A stretch of DNA of 16,350 nt from JAUXFS01 sp050329575 (GTDB lineage: Bacteria; Pseudomonadota; Alphaproteobacteria; Rhodospirillales; Defluviicoccaceae), in NCBI GenBank assembly GCA_050329575.1, contig JBHJOP010000033.1, positions 1 to 16,350 on the forward strand, written 5' to 3'. How positions within the stretch are numbered: position 1 is the first letter of the stretch; each line of letters starts with the position of its first letter. This document shows positions 7,293 to 14,588 of the stretch, one piece after another. Both the position numbers and the translations under genes were made by a program. Under the pieces are notes generated by a model that saw only the letters and a list, made by a program, of their open reading frames with translations, did no database searches and was not told the DNA's origin.

Positions 7293-7586
7293 CTACCACA
7301 GCGCCTTTTCGAGGGCGCACTCGGGGCAGGTCCAGCCGGCGGGGAGGTCTTCGAAGCGGGTGCCGGGCGGAATACCGCGGTCGGGATCGCCGAGTGCCGG
7401 GTCGAAGACGTGGCCGCATTCGGTGTTCGGGCACTTGCGGACACCCGACGTCACCACCCAGGCCAACTGCGCGGCGGCCCCGCGGGTCGTCACCGCCAGC
7501 GCCAGCAGCACCGCGGCCCCGCCGGCGACGACACCCCGGCGGGAGAGGGGTGGCGTCGCTTCGCCGCACGGACCCGGCCGTTTCAT
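7293..7586 (-). CDS. Rubredoxin with Tat-type signal and C-x4-C first iron site
   Basis: A 97-residue protein with an N-terminal export signal and a C-terminal rubredoxin. SRRGVVAGG (15-23) followed by a hydrophobic stretch and TTRGAAAQ (33-40) resembles a Tat signal or membrane anchor. The rubredoxin part has Cys52 and Cys57 (KCPNTECGHVFDPALGDPD), then GIPPGTRFEDLPAGWTCPEC with Cys87 and Cys90, and ends ALEKALW. Four cysteines would bind one Fe. The first pair is C-x4-C instead of the usual C-x2-C, a form I recall only from a few rubredoxins. Rubredoxins are normally cytoplasmic one-electron carriers, so an exported one is unusual. It starts 27 nt after the phoX stop with GGGGA about 10 nt upstream, so it is probably cotranscribed with phoX. 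The electron partner is unknown. Confidence 0.88.
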   Translation of the reverse strand: MKRPGPCGEATPPLSRRGVVAGGAAVLLALAVTTRGAAAQLAWVVTSGVRKCPNTECGHVFDPALGDPDRGIPPGTRFEDLPAGWTCPECALEKALW

Positions 7587-7612
7587 GGCCGATGGTCCCC
7601 GTTCGCTGCGGC

Positions 7613-9619
7613 TCAGCCGGCGATCACCCCACCGCCCTGCTTGGTGATCGCCACCACCGACGGCCGCGGCGGCATCCCGTCGGCGAAGTCGGGCCAGCGA
7701 GTCGCCGGGTCCTCGAAGGTGGAATCGCGCTCGAAGCCGGCAAAGGCCTTGACGCCGTCGCTGCCCGGATGCTGGACGGCGACGAACAGCGTGGTGCCGT
7801 CCGGGGTGAACAGCGGGCCGCACATCTCGGCCCCGACCGGCACCCGGAAGAACATCTTGCCGGTGCCGCGCAGCGCGCCCTCGGTCTCCAGCGCCCAGAC
7901 GCCGTCGGCGGTGCCGGACTTCGCCCAGTTGCTGCCCTGGTCGGTGGCGACCCACAGCCGTCCGGCGGGGTCGATGGCGCAGTTGTCGGGGGCGGCGAAC
8001 CAGCCGTTGGCGGTGGTCGCCGGGTTCCAGAACGCTCCCACCTCCGGTTTCGAGGGATCGCCGCAACTGACCAGGATTTCCCAGCGGCCGGTCGGGGCGG
8101 CGTGGTCGCCGTCCGGTGGCGTAAGCTCGATGATGTGACCGAAGGTGTTCTCGGCGCGCGGATTGGCGGCGTCGACCTGCTCCGCCGTCCGGCGCGCATT
8201 GTTGGTGAGCAGGACATAGACCTTCTGGGTCACCTTGCTCGGCTCCACGTCCTCGGGGCGGTCCATCGGGGTCGCGCCCAGCAGATCGGCGGCGCGGCGG
8301 GTCTCGATCAGCACGTCGGCCTGGCTCGCGAAGCCGTTCTCGGCGGTCAGCGGCCCGCTGCCGTGGACCAGCGGCAGCCACTCCAGGGTCCCGTCGGCAT
8401 GGAACTTGGCGACCGAGAGGGTGCCGTGGTCGAGCAGGTTCATGTTGGCGGCCCGGTCGGCGGCATCGAAGACGCCGTCGGTGACGAACCTGTAGACGTA
8501 CTCGAAGCGCTGATCGTCGCCGGAGTAGACGACGACGCGACCGTTCTTGTTGACGATCGATTCCGCGCCTTCGTGCTTGAAACGGCCGAGGGCGGTGCGT
8601 TTCAACGGCGTCGAGGCCGGCGCGTAGGGGTCGATCTCGACGATCCAGCCGAAGCGGTTGGCCTCGTTCGGCTCCTTGCCGACGTCGAAGCGATCGTGGA
8701 AGCGGCCCCAGGGGTAGCGGGCGTTCTGGCCGCCGACACCGTAGCGGTCATGGTTGACCTGTTCGGCGAGACCGCCGGTTTCGCCGACGAAGTACTGGTG
8801 GAAGTTCTCCTCGGCGGTGAGGTAGGTGCCCCACGGGGTGATGCCGCCGGCGCAGTTGTTGAGGGTGCCGATCACCCGGGTGCCGGTCGGATCGGCGGCG
8901 GTCTTCAGCCGTTCGTGGCCGGCGGCCGGACCGGTGATCCGGATCGGGGTGCTGAGCATGCTGACCCGGCGGTTGTAGGGGCTGTCCTTGACCACCGCCC
9001 AGCGGCCGTCGGTCTTCCGGATCTCGACGACGGTCCCGCCGTGGGCGGCGAGCTCGATGTCGATGTGCTCGCGGGTGAGCCTGGCCGGGTCGAGCTTGCG
9101 GTCCTCGCCGCTCACTCCGGGAAACATCAGGTTGGTGTTGGTGTATTCGTGGTTGACGCAGAGGAGCCCGTGATCGGAACCGCCGGCGCCCTGCGGCAAC
9201 GGCACGAAGCCGACGTAGTCGCAGTTGTAGCCGAACTGCTGGTCCTGGGCGGCGGCGCTCTGGGTCGCCGGATCGAAGTCGGGCGCGCCGGTGACGACCG
9301 GATCACCCCAGCGGATCAGGATCTCCGCGGCATACCCGGGAGAGACGTGGTGGGTCACATCGGCGCCGTGGCCGATCTCCTCGAAGGGGAAGCGGCCGGT
9401 CGTGGTGGCGGTGGCGGCGGCCCGCAGCGGCACGAGCCCCATCGGTCCCATCGCGGCAGCGATCGCGGTGATCCCCAGGGCACCCTTCAGCACGTCGCGG
9501 CGCCGGAAGCGGGCGGCGATCACGTCGCCGAGGGTCGGTTCCGTCGAACGGTTGATCGGCCGGTCGTCGGGGTCGAGGATCGTCTGCTCGGGAAGGGTGC
9601 CGCTGATCTGTTCGGTCAT
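7613..9619 (-). CDS. phoX: PhoX-family alkaline phosphatase (Tat-exported)
   Basis: A 668-residue PhoX (DUF839) protein. The family hydrolyses phosphomonoesters outside the cytoplasmic membrane and uses a Ca/Fe cofactor. The N-terminus has a twin-arginine signal, RRRDVLKG (39-46), followed by a hydrophobic segment to about residue 68; the roughly 36 residues before the twin Arg are usual for PhoX. Core motifs include CVNHEYTN (155-162), the signature NNCAGGITPWGTYLTAEEN (255-273), where the Cys at 257 corresponds to the iron-binding Cys of the family, and the C-terminal GGNP-less ending that includes FVAVQHPGSD. The ATG has GGAG 11 nt upstream. It is preceded by Pho-box-like repeats and followed by a rubredoxin gene, which supports a phosphate-starvation operon. 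Some DUF839 proteins are only distantly PhoX-like, so the substrate is inferred. Confidence 0.93.
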   Translation of the reverse strand: MTEQISGTLPEQTILDPDDRPINRSTEPTLGDVIAARFRRRDVLKGALGITAIAAAMGPMGLVPLRAAATATTTGRFPFEEIGHGADVTHHVSPGYAAEILIRWGDPVVTGAPDFDPATQSAAAQDQQFGYNCDYVGFVPLPQGAGGSDHGLLCVNHEYTNTNLMFPGVSGEDRKLDPARLTREHIDIELAAHGGTVVEIRKTDGRWAVVKDSPYNRRVSMLSTPIRITGPAAGHERLKTAADPTGTRVIGTLNNCAGGITPWGTYLTAEENFHQYFVGETGGLAEQVNHDRYGVGGQNARYPWGRFHDRFDVGKEPNEANRFGWIVEIDPYAPASTPLKRTALGRFKHEGAESIVNKNGRVVVYSGDDQRFEYVYRFVTDGVFDAADRAANMNLLDHGTLSVAKFHADGTLEWLPLVHGSGPLTAENGFASQADVLIETRRAADLLGATPMDRPEDVEPSKVTQKVYVLLTNNARRTAEQVDAANPRAENTFGHIIELTPPDGDHAAPTGRWEILVSCGDPSKPEVGAFWNPATTANGWFAAPDNCAIDPAGRLWVATDQGSNWAKSGTADGVWALETEGALRGTGKMFFRVPVGAEMCGPLFTPDGTTLFVAVQHPGSDGVKAFAGFERDSTFEDPATRWPDFADGMPPRPSVVAITKQGGGVIAG

Positions 9620-9690
9620 CGCTCGTCGTGCTCCTCTGCTGGCTGGACCTGCACCGGCCCGGCAGCCCCCGCGCCAGCGTCCACTCCGCT

Positions 9691-9735
9691 GTTATAGGAG
9701 GCGACCATGAAGGCGAGGTGACGATTCGATGACGG
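9691..9735 (-). promoter_or_regulatory. PhoB-type promoter of phoX: three phased Pho-box repeats plus -10
   Basis: Read on the minus strand, CCGTCAT (9735-9729), TCGTCAC (9724-9718) and CCTTCAT (9713-9707) are 7-bp units separated by 4 bp, giving the 11-bp period of PhoB binding sites (consensus CTGTCAT). They match that unit at about 6, 4 and 5 of 7 positions. The last repeat ends 10 bp before TATAAC (9696-9691), the spacing seen between Pho boxes and the -10 in classical Pho promoters, where the box replaces the -35. Transcription would start near 9684, with a leader of about 65 nt before phoX. The geometry is seen directly; PhoB control is inferred. Confidence 0.62.
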
Positions 9736-9764
9736 CTTTGCGACGATCGACGCCCCGTTCCCGG

Positions 9765-9809
9765 CCGCCATCCATAGCCGATCGAAGCGCGATCCGCTAT
9801 GGATGGCGG
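9765..9809. repeat. Long near-perfect hairpin between phoX and the DUF2868 gene
   Basis: The arms 9765-9784 and 9790-9809 are 20 bp each and complementary except for one C-C mismatch (9779/9795), with a 5-nt loop AAGCG. The outer 14 bp (CCGCCATCCATAGC) are a perfect match. No T-run follows on either strand and the flanking genes diverge, so a simple terminator is unlikely. On the plus strand it sits just before the DUF2868 gene, and an alternative ATG at 9803 lies inside the right arm. It could be a dimeric regulator site, an mRNA leader structure or a small palindromic repeat. Confidence 0.8.
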
Positions 9810-9829
9810 AACGGAGACCCTCGACGATC

Positions 9830-11995
9830 ATGCCCCGCGGCGCCCATCCATCGCCCCGACTGACCGATGCCTTCTTCGCCGAGGCGCTCCGAGCCTGCGA
9901 GGAGGAGGCGGGGGCCCCCGCCGACGCGCCGGAGGCTGACGCCGCCGGACGGGCGGCGGGCGGCGATCTGCAGCGGCGGATTCTGGCGCGCGCGGCGACG
10001 CTGTCACGGACGGGCCCTTTCGCGGGGGCGCTGGCCCACCTTCGGACGGCGTTCGTCGCCGCCTTCGCAATCGCCCTGATCGCCGCGGCGGCGGCCGGGT
10101 GTGGGGCGGTGGCGGCGTTCTTCGGATCGCCCGCCGCCAGCCCGGTCAACGTCTTCCAAGCCCTCGCCGGGCTGCTCGGCGTTCCCACCCTGGCGCTTGT
10201 CGCCTGGGGGCTGTCGACGGCCGTGCGGCCGGCGGGAGCGGCGGCGGCGGGCCTCCTCGGCCGGGCGGTCGTGATGCTCGGTGGTCGGATCAGCCACTGG
10301 CTGGATCCCGGCGGGTCGACGGCGGCGATCGCCCGAGCGGCCAGCTCCATGCTCGCCGAGGGTGGGATCGGACGATGGACGGTCGCCGTCATCGCCCACG
10401 CGCTGTGGCTCGCCTACGCCGCTGCGGCGCTGGCGCTGCTGCTGTTCCACCTCGGCACCCGCGAGTTCGCGTTCGGTTGGGAGACGACGATCCTCGACCA
10501 ACGCCATTACGCGGCGCTCACCCGGGCGGTTGCCGTCGGCCCCGCCCTGTTCGGCTTCCCGGTGCCCGATGCCGCCGAGGTCGCCGCCAGCCGGCTCACC
10601 GGCGAGCCGGGCGTCGGCGGCGAAACCTTCGCTGGTGCGGGGGTTCGGGGCCCGTGGGCGGGATTGCTGATCGGCAGCCTGGTCGTCTACGGCGTGCTGC
10701 CGCGGGCGCTTTTGCTGGTGCTCGGCCTGGTGATGACCCGCCGGGCGATCGGCCGTCATCGCCTCGACGTCACGCTTCCCGGATACGCGCGGCTGCGCTC
10801 GCGGCTGATGCCGGCAGCGCGGCGAACCGGCGTCGTCGACGCCGAGCGCGTCCCGGACGGCGGCGACGACGGCCCCGCGACAGCGCCGACGACGATCCGC
10901 CGCCACGGACCGGTGGCGCTGATCGGGCTCGAGATCGGGCCCCACGACGGCGACTGGCCGCCGCCCGTGGCCGGCGTCACCTGGCTCGACCTCGGCGTCG
11001 TCGACGATCGCACCAGCCGCCACGCCGTCGTCGACCGACTGCGCGCGGCCGTGCCGCCGCCGCGAGCCGCCGCGGTCGTTTGCGCCCTCGACCAGACCCC
11101 CGACCGTGGCCACCGCGCCTTTCTCGACGAACTGCAGCGAACGACCGGCGTTCCGGCGCTGCTGCTGTTGAGCGGCGGCGATCGGCTGCGGGCGCGAAAG
11201 GGGCACCGGCTTGCCGACCGTGTCGCCGACTGGCGGCAGATGGCCGCTGCCGCCGGCATCGATCCGGAGCGGGTACTCGAGATCGATCTCGACCGCCTGA
11301 CCTGGGCCGGTCGAGATCGTCTCGCCCGCTGGCTGGGCGGCGAGCCGGCCGCCGAGGTCGGGGGGCCGCCGATCGAGCGGGCCTTCGCGTTGATCGTCGA
11401 GCGGGCGGCGCGCTGGTCTGGGCCGCCGAACGACGCCGAACGGGCCGAACTGCACCGGGCGATCGCCCGCCTGTACGGATCGCAGAGCGGACGTTGGCGG
11501 GCACTGCTGCGGTTGCCGGAGGGCGAGATCGCGATCGCGGGAGAACAACTGCGGGAGAGCGCCGCCCGGGTCTCGGCGCTGCTGCCGCCGCGGCTCAAGG
11601 GCAGCCGCCGCTGGCTCGCCGCCGGGGCCCTCGCCGGCGCCCTCGGCTGCGTGGCGGCGGCAACGTTGCTGGCGCCGGCGGCGATCGTGGCCCTTCCCGC
11701 CTGGGCCGGCCTCGGCGCCGCACTGGCTGCGGTCCTGCCGCGGACCGGTGCCGTCGATGCGCCGGCGGCCGAGGACGGCGATCTCGGCGGCGCGGTTGCC
11801 GCGGCGGCGCTGTTCGCGCTGGTGTTGCATGTGCAGGGACGAGACGAGGCGACGATCACCGCGATCCTCGATGAAACGCTGCCGGAGGCGGACCCGCCGC
11901 CGATGCATGAGGCGGGGGCGGTCCGCACTTGGCTCGGGGGGCTCGCCGGACGGCTGGCGGTGGTGCTGGCCTCCCGGCGGGAGGCCGGGCGATGA
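9830..11995 (+). CDS. DUF2868 multi-pass membrane protein, partner of the adjacent GTPase
   Basis: A 721-residue protein resembling DUF2868 proteins, which are of unknown function and usually encoded beside a DUF3482 GTPase. The N-terminus (RLTDAFFAEALRACEEEAG, then LQRRILARAATL) fits the family opening. Hydrophobic segments lie near nt 10045-10125, 10155-10230, 10380-10455 and 10660-10740, forming a membrane half. A soluble stretch of roughly 250-270 residues follows, with LIGLEIGPHDGDWPP and a Rossmann-like VDRLRAAVPPPRAAAVVCALDQTPDRG. Two further hydrophobic stretches sit near 11620-11740 and 11785-11830. Start choice: ATG 9830 has GGAG 13 nt upstream; ATG 9803 would add nine residues but lies in the hairpin arm and has no ribosome site. 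The stop overlaps the GTPase ATG (ATGA), indicating coupled translation. Family assignment is from memory of sequence and context. Confidence 0.8.
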   Translation: MPRGAHPSPRLTDAFFAEALRACEEEAGAPADAPEADAAGRAAGGDLQRRILARAATLSRTGPFAGALAHLRTAFVAAFAIALIAAAAAGCGAVAAFFGSPAASPVNVFQALAGLLGVPTLALVAWGLSTAVRPAGAAAAGLLGRAVVMLGGRISHWLDPGGSTAAIARAASSMLAEGGIGRWTVAVIAHALWLAYAAAALALLLFHLGTREFAFGWETTILDQRHYAALTRAVAVGPALFGFPVPDAAEVAASRLTGEPGVGGETFAGAGVRGPWAGLLIGSLVVYGVLPRALLLVLGLVMTRRAIGRHRLDVTLPGYARLRSRLMPAARRTGVVDAERVPDGGDDGPATAPTTIRRHGPVALIGLEIGPHDGDWPPPVAGVTWLDLGVVDDRTSRHAVVDRLRAAVPPPRAAAVVCALDQTPDRGHRAFLDELQRTTGVPALLLLSGGDRLRARKGHRLADRVADWRQMAAAAGIDPERVLEIDLDRLTWAGRDRLARWLGGEPAAEVGGPPIERAFALIVERAARWSGPPNDAERAELHRAIARLYGSQSGRWRALLRLPEGEIAIAGEQLRESAARVSALLPPRLKGSRRWLAAGALAGALGCVAAATLLAPAAIVALPAWAGLGAALAAVLPRTGAVDAPAAEDGDLGGAVAAAALFALVLHVQGRDEATITAILDETLPEADPPPMHEAGAVRTWLGGLAGRLAVVLASRREAGR

Positions 11996-13425
11996 CGGAC
12001 GCGGTGCCGACGCCGGTGCTGAAGGTGGCGGTGGTCGGGCACACCAATACCGGCAAGACCTCGCTGCTGCGCACCCTCACCCAGGACGTGTCGTTCGGCG
12101 AGGTTTCCGATCATCCCGGCACCACCCGCCACGTCGAGGGGACGGCGCTGCTGGTCGACGGGGTGCCGCTGGTCGAGCTCTACGACACCCCGGGCCTGGA
12201 GGATTCGATCGGCCTTCTCGAGCTTCTCGACCGGCAGCGGGGGGACCGGCGGATCGACTGGATCGAGGTGGTCCGAGAGTTCCTTGACGGCCCCGCGGCG
12301 AAGGGGCGCTTCGAGCAGGAGGCGAAGGCGCTCCGCCAATTGCTCGCCAGCGATCTCGCCCTCTACGTGATCGACGCCCGCGACCGGGTGCTCGGCAAGC
12401 ACCGTGACGAACTGGAGATCCTCGGCCGCTGCGCCCGACCCGTCGTTCCGGTGCTGAACTTCGTCGCCGGGCCCGACGCCCGGATCGAGCCGTGGCGCGC
12501 CCAGCTCAAGCGCGCCAACATGCATGCGATCGCCGAGTTCGACACCGTGGTGCTCAACGCGACCGGCGAACAGCGGCTGTTCGAGAAGATGCTGACGCTG
12601 CTCGACGCCCACCGACCGACCGTCGAGGCGCTGATCGCCGACCGCCGCCGCCGCCGCAGGGAGGTGCTGCGTGCCGCGGCGATGTTGATCGCCGACATGC
12701 TGATCGACGTCGCCGCCCTGACGCTGACGGTGGCGGCAACGGACGACCGGGCGGCGGCGGCGGAACGACTGCGGCGAGCGGTCCGGGAGCGCGAGCAGCA
12801 CTGCGTCGACGACTTACTCGCGCTGTTCCGCTTTCGGCCCGACGACCACGAGGCGGACCTGGTGCCGATCGCCGACGGCCGCTGGGGGATCGACCTTTTC
12901 AGCCCCGCGCTGCTCAGGCAGTTCGGTCTCCGGGCCGGCAGCCGGGCCGCCGCCGGCGGTCTCGCCGGACTCGCCGTCGACGCGATGGTCGGCGGGCTGT
13001 CGCTGGGGGCGGCGGCGGCGCTCGGCGCCACCCTCGGGGCAGTGTGGGGAAGCGTCGAGACGCATGGCCGGCGGCTGGTCGACCTGGTGCGGGGCCAGAC
13101 GCGGCTCGCGGTCGACGACCCGACGCTTCGGGTCCTGCTCATCCGCGAGACGGAACTGGTGCGGGCGCTGCTGCGCCGCGGCCACGCCAGCCGGGACCGG
13201 ATCCGTCTCATCGCCCGGAGCGAGGAACGCCGAGCCGCCCTTGCCAAGGAGCCGCTGCCGGACGCACTGGGCGGGGCCCGGCTGCATCCGGGCTGGTCGC
13301 GCCTCAACGTCCCGCACGAGGCGGCAGCGGATCCGCGCCGCGACAGGGCGCGCACCGTGCTGGCGGCGAGACTGGAGAGCGAGCTGGCGGGGAGTGCCGC
13401 GCTCGCCGAACCGGCCGGCGGTTAG
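11992..13425 (+). CDS. Small GTPase with C-terminal DUF3482 domain
   Basis: A 477-residue protein with an N-terminal TRAFAC-type G domain and a C-terminal DUF3482-like region. G1 is GHTNTGKTS (16-24), G2 is the Thr pair in HPGTTRHVEG (44-45), and G3 is DTPG (65-68). The usual NKxD guanine-specificity motif is not found: the expected strand reads VPVLNFVAG (152-160), with Asn but no Lys or Asp. The C-terminal half is helical and Arg-rich, with a Gly/Ala-rich hydrophobic stretch around nt 12955-13050 that could enter or lie on the membrane. It is coupled to the upstream DUF2868 membrane protein by an ATGA overlap, so the pair probably forms a membrane-associated GTPase unit. The process served is unknown. 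The stop overlaps the stop of the convergent MotB-like gene by 4 nt. Confidence 0.88.
   Translation: MTDAVPTPVLKVAVVGHTNTGKTSLLRTLTQDVSFGEVSDHPGTTRHVEGTALLVDGVPLVELYDTPGLEDSIGLLELLDRQRGDRRIDWIEVVREFLDGPAAKGRFEQEAKALRQLLASDLALYVIDARDRVLGKHRDELEILGRCARPVVPVLNFVAGPDARIEPWRAQLKRANMHAIAEFDTVVLNATGEQRLFEKMLTLLDAHRPTVEALIADRRRRRREVLRAAAMLIADMLIDVAALTLTVAATDDRAAAAERLRRAVREREQHCVDDLLALFRFRPDDHEADLVPIADGRWGIDLFSPALLRQFGLRAGSRAAAGGLAGLAVDAMVGGLSLGAAAALGATLGAVWGSVETHGRRLVDLVRGQTRLAVDDPTLRVLLIRETELVRALLRRGHASRDRIRLIARSEERRAALAKEPLPDALGGARLHPGWSRLNVPHEAAADPRRDRARTVLAARLESELAGSAALAEPAGG
13422..13425. other. Tail-to-tail stop codon overlap
   Basis: TTAG is shared: TAG (13423-13425) ends the GTPase gene on the plus strand, and TAA read from 13424 to 13422 ends the MotB-like gene on the minus strand. 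No terminator hairpin can fit between the two genes, so their transcripts must overlap or end inside the neighbouring gene. Confidence 0.85.
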
Positions 13426-14573
13426 CGCTCGGTCAGCTTGAGCTCGATGCGGCGGTTACGACGGAAGGCGATCTCGTCGCCGCGGTCCTCGAGCGGGTGG
13501 AACTCGCCGAAGCCGGCGGCGGCGAGGCGGTGGGGCGGAATGCCCTGGTCGATCAGCAGCCGAACCACGGAGATCGCCCGCGCCGTCGACAGCTCCCAGT
13601 TGGACGGAAACTCGAGGGTGGCGATCGGCCGCCGATCGGTATGGCCGTCGACCCTCAGCACCCAGTCGATGTCGGGAGGAAAGCGGGCCGACACCGTCTT
13701 CAGGGTTTCCGCCACCTGAATGAGCTGGGTGCGACCGTCGTCGCCGAGTTCGGCGGAGGCGGTGGCGAACAGCACCTCCGACTGGAAGACGAAGCGGTCG
13801 CCGACGATCCGGATGTCGGGCCGGTCGCCGAGCACCTCCCGCAGCTTGCCGAAGAACTCGGAGCGATAGCGCGACAGCTCCTGGACCTTGCTCGCCAGCG
13901 CCGCGTTCAGCCGGCTGCCGAGCGAGGCGATCTGCGCCTTCTGGTCCTGGTCGCGCAGCTCCGAGGCCGCCAGCGCCGTGTTCAGGCGCTCGATCTGCTC
14001 GCGCAGCGCCGCCGTCTGCTGGTTCAATAGGGCGATCTGGGCGCGGGCACTCTCTGACAGCTCGCGTTCCCGGATCAGCGTCGTCTCGCTTTCGCCGCGG
14101 GATCTCTCGGCGGCGTCGACCTTGATCGCCAGAGCTGCGGCGTCCCGTTCCAGCTCCGCCTTCAGCGCTCGCACCGCGTCGAGCTCGGCGGCGAGACGGG
14201 TGAGATCACGGGTCTGCGCCTCGGCCCGAGTCTCGGCGGCCACCGCCCGGTCGTCGAGCGCCCGCAGCCGGGTCGCGAGATCATCGCGACCGGCCACCGA
14301 AGCCTGCAGCTCCGCCGACAGCCGTGTGATGTTGGCGGTCAGATCCTCGCTCGCCTTTCGCTCCAGCGCCAGCAGCCCGGCCAGTTCGTCGACCTGGCCC
14401 TGCAGCCGGCGGAGGGCGGTATCGCGGCCGGAGAGCGCCTCCGAGAGGAAGAACTGGGCGAGCACGAACACCAGCAGCAGGAAGATGATGACCATCAACA
14501 ATGTCGCCAGGGCATCGACGAACCCCGGCCACGTGTTGGGGTTGACGCGCTCGCGGCGGGTGAGGCTGCGCAT
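13422..14573 (-). CDS. MotB-like / OmpA-domain protein with long coiled coil (peptidoglycan-binding)
   Basis: A 383-residue inner-membrane protein with a short cytoplasmic N-terminus, one membrane helix (about 18-43), a long Ala/Glu/Arg-rich coiled coil (about 45-230) and a periplasmic OmpA/MotB peptidoglycan-binding domain (about 245-383). The helix begins WPGFVDALATLLMVIIF, where Asp20 matches the proton-carrying Asp of MotB/ExbD/TolR-type stators. The OmpA domain has RVDGHTDRRP, FPSNWELSTARA and the closing FRRNRRIELKL. The ATG is 15 nt after the stop of the MotA-like gene, so the two should form one proton-driven complex. The coiled coil is far longer than in flagellar MotB, and no flagellar genes are nearby. 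This resembles a pair often seen in alphaproteobacteria annotated as peptidoglycan-binding protein plus MotA/TolQ/ExbB; its job is not established. Confidence 0.88.
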   Translation of the reverse strand: MRSLTRRERVNPNTWPGFVDALATLLMVIIFLLLVFVLAQFFLSEALSGRDTALRRLQGQVDELAGLLALERKASEDLTANITRLSAELQASVAGRDDLATRLRALDDRAVAAETRAEAQTRDLTRLAAELDAVRALKAELERDAAALAIKVDAAERSRGESETTLIRERELSESARAQIALLNQQTAALREQIERLNTALAASELRDQDQKAQIASLGSRLNAALASKVQELSRYRSEFFGKLREVLGDRPDIRIVGDRFVFQSEVLFATASAELGDDGRTQLIQVAETLKTVSARFPPDIDWVLRVDGHTDRRPIATLEFPSNWELSTARAISVVRLLIDQGIPPHRLAAAGFGEFHPLEDRGDEIAFRRNRRIELKLTER

Positions 14574-14588
14574 CGCCGCGCGCCCCGC

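Noticed and set aside
7236..7302. Inverted repeat ACGGCGGCG/CGCCGCCGT as terminator of the phoX-rubredoxin transcript
   Set aside because: The arms are far apart (about 30 nt), simple GCC/CGG-rich sequence that recurs by chance at this GC content, and there is no T-run.
6950..9697. A 915-codon open frame on the plus strand opposite phoX and the rubredoxin gene
   Set aside because: It runs antisense to well-recognised genes, has no family motifs and a composition expected from high-GC codon mirroring. The same applies to the long minus-strand frames at 1423-3591, 3727-5268, 10004-11908 and 10756-12801.
9765..9809. Rho-independent terminator
   Set aside because: The stem is strong, but no T-run follows on either strand and no gene ends here; both flanking genes start from this gap.
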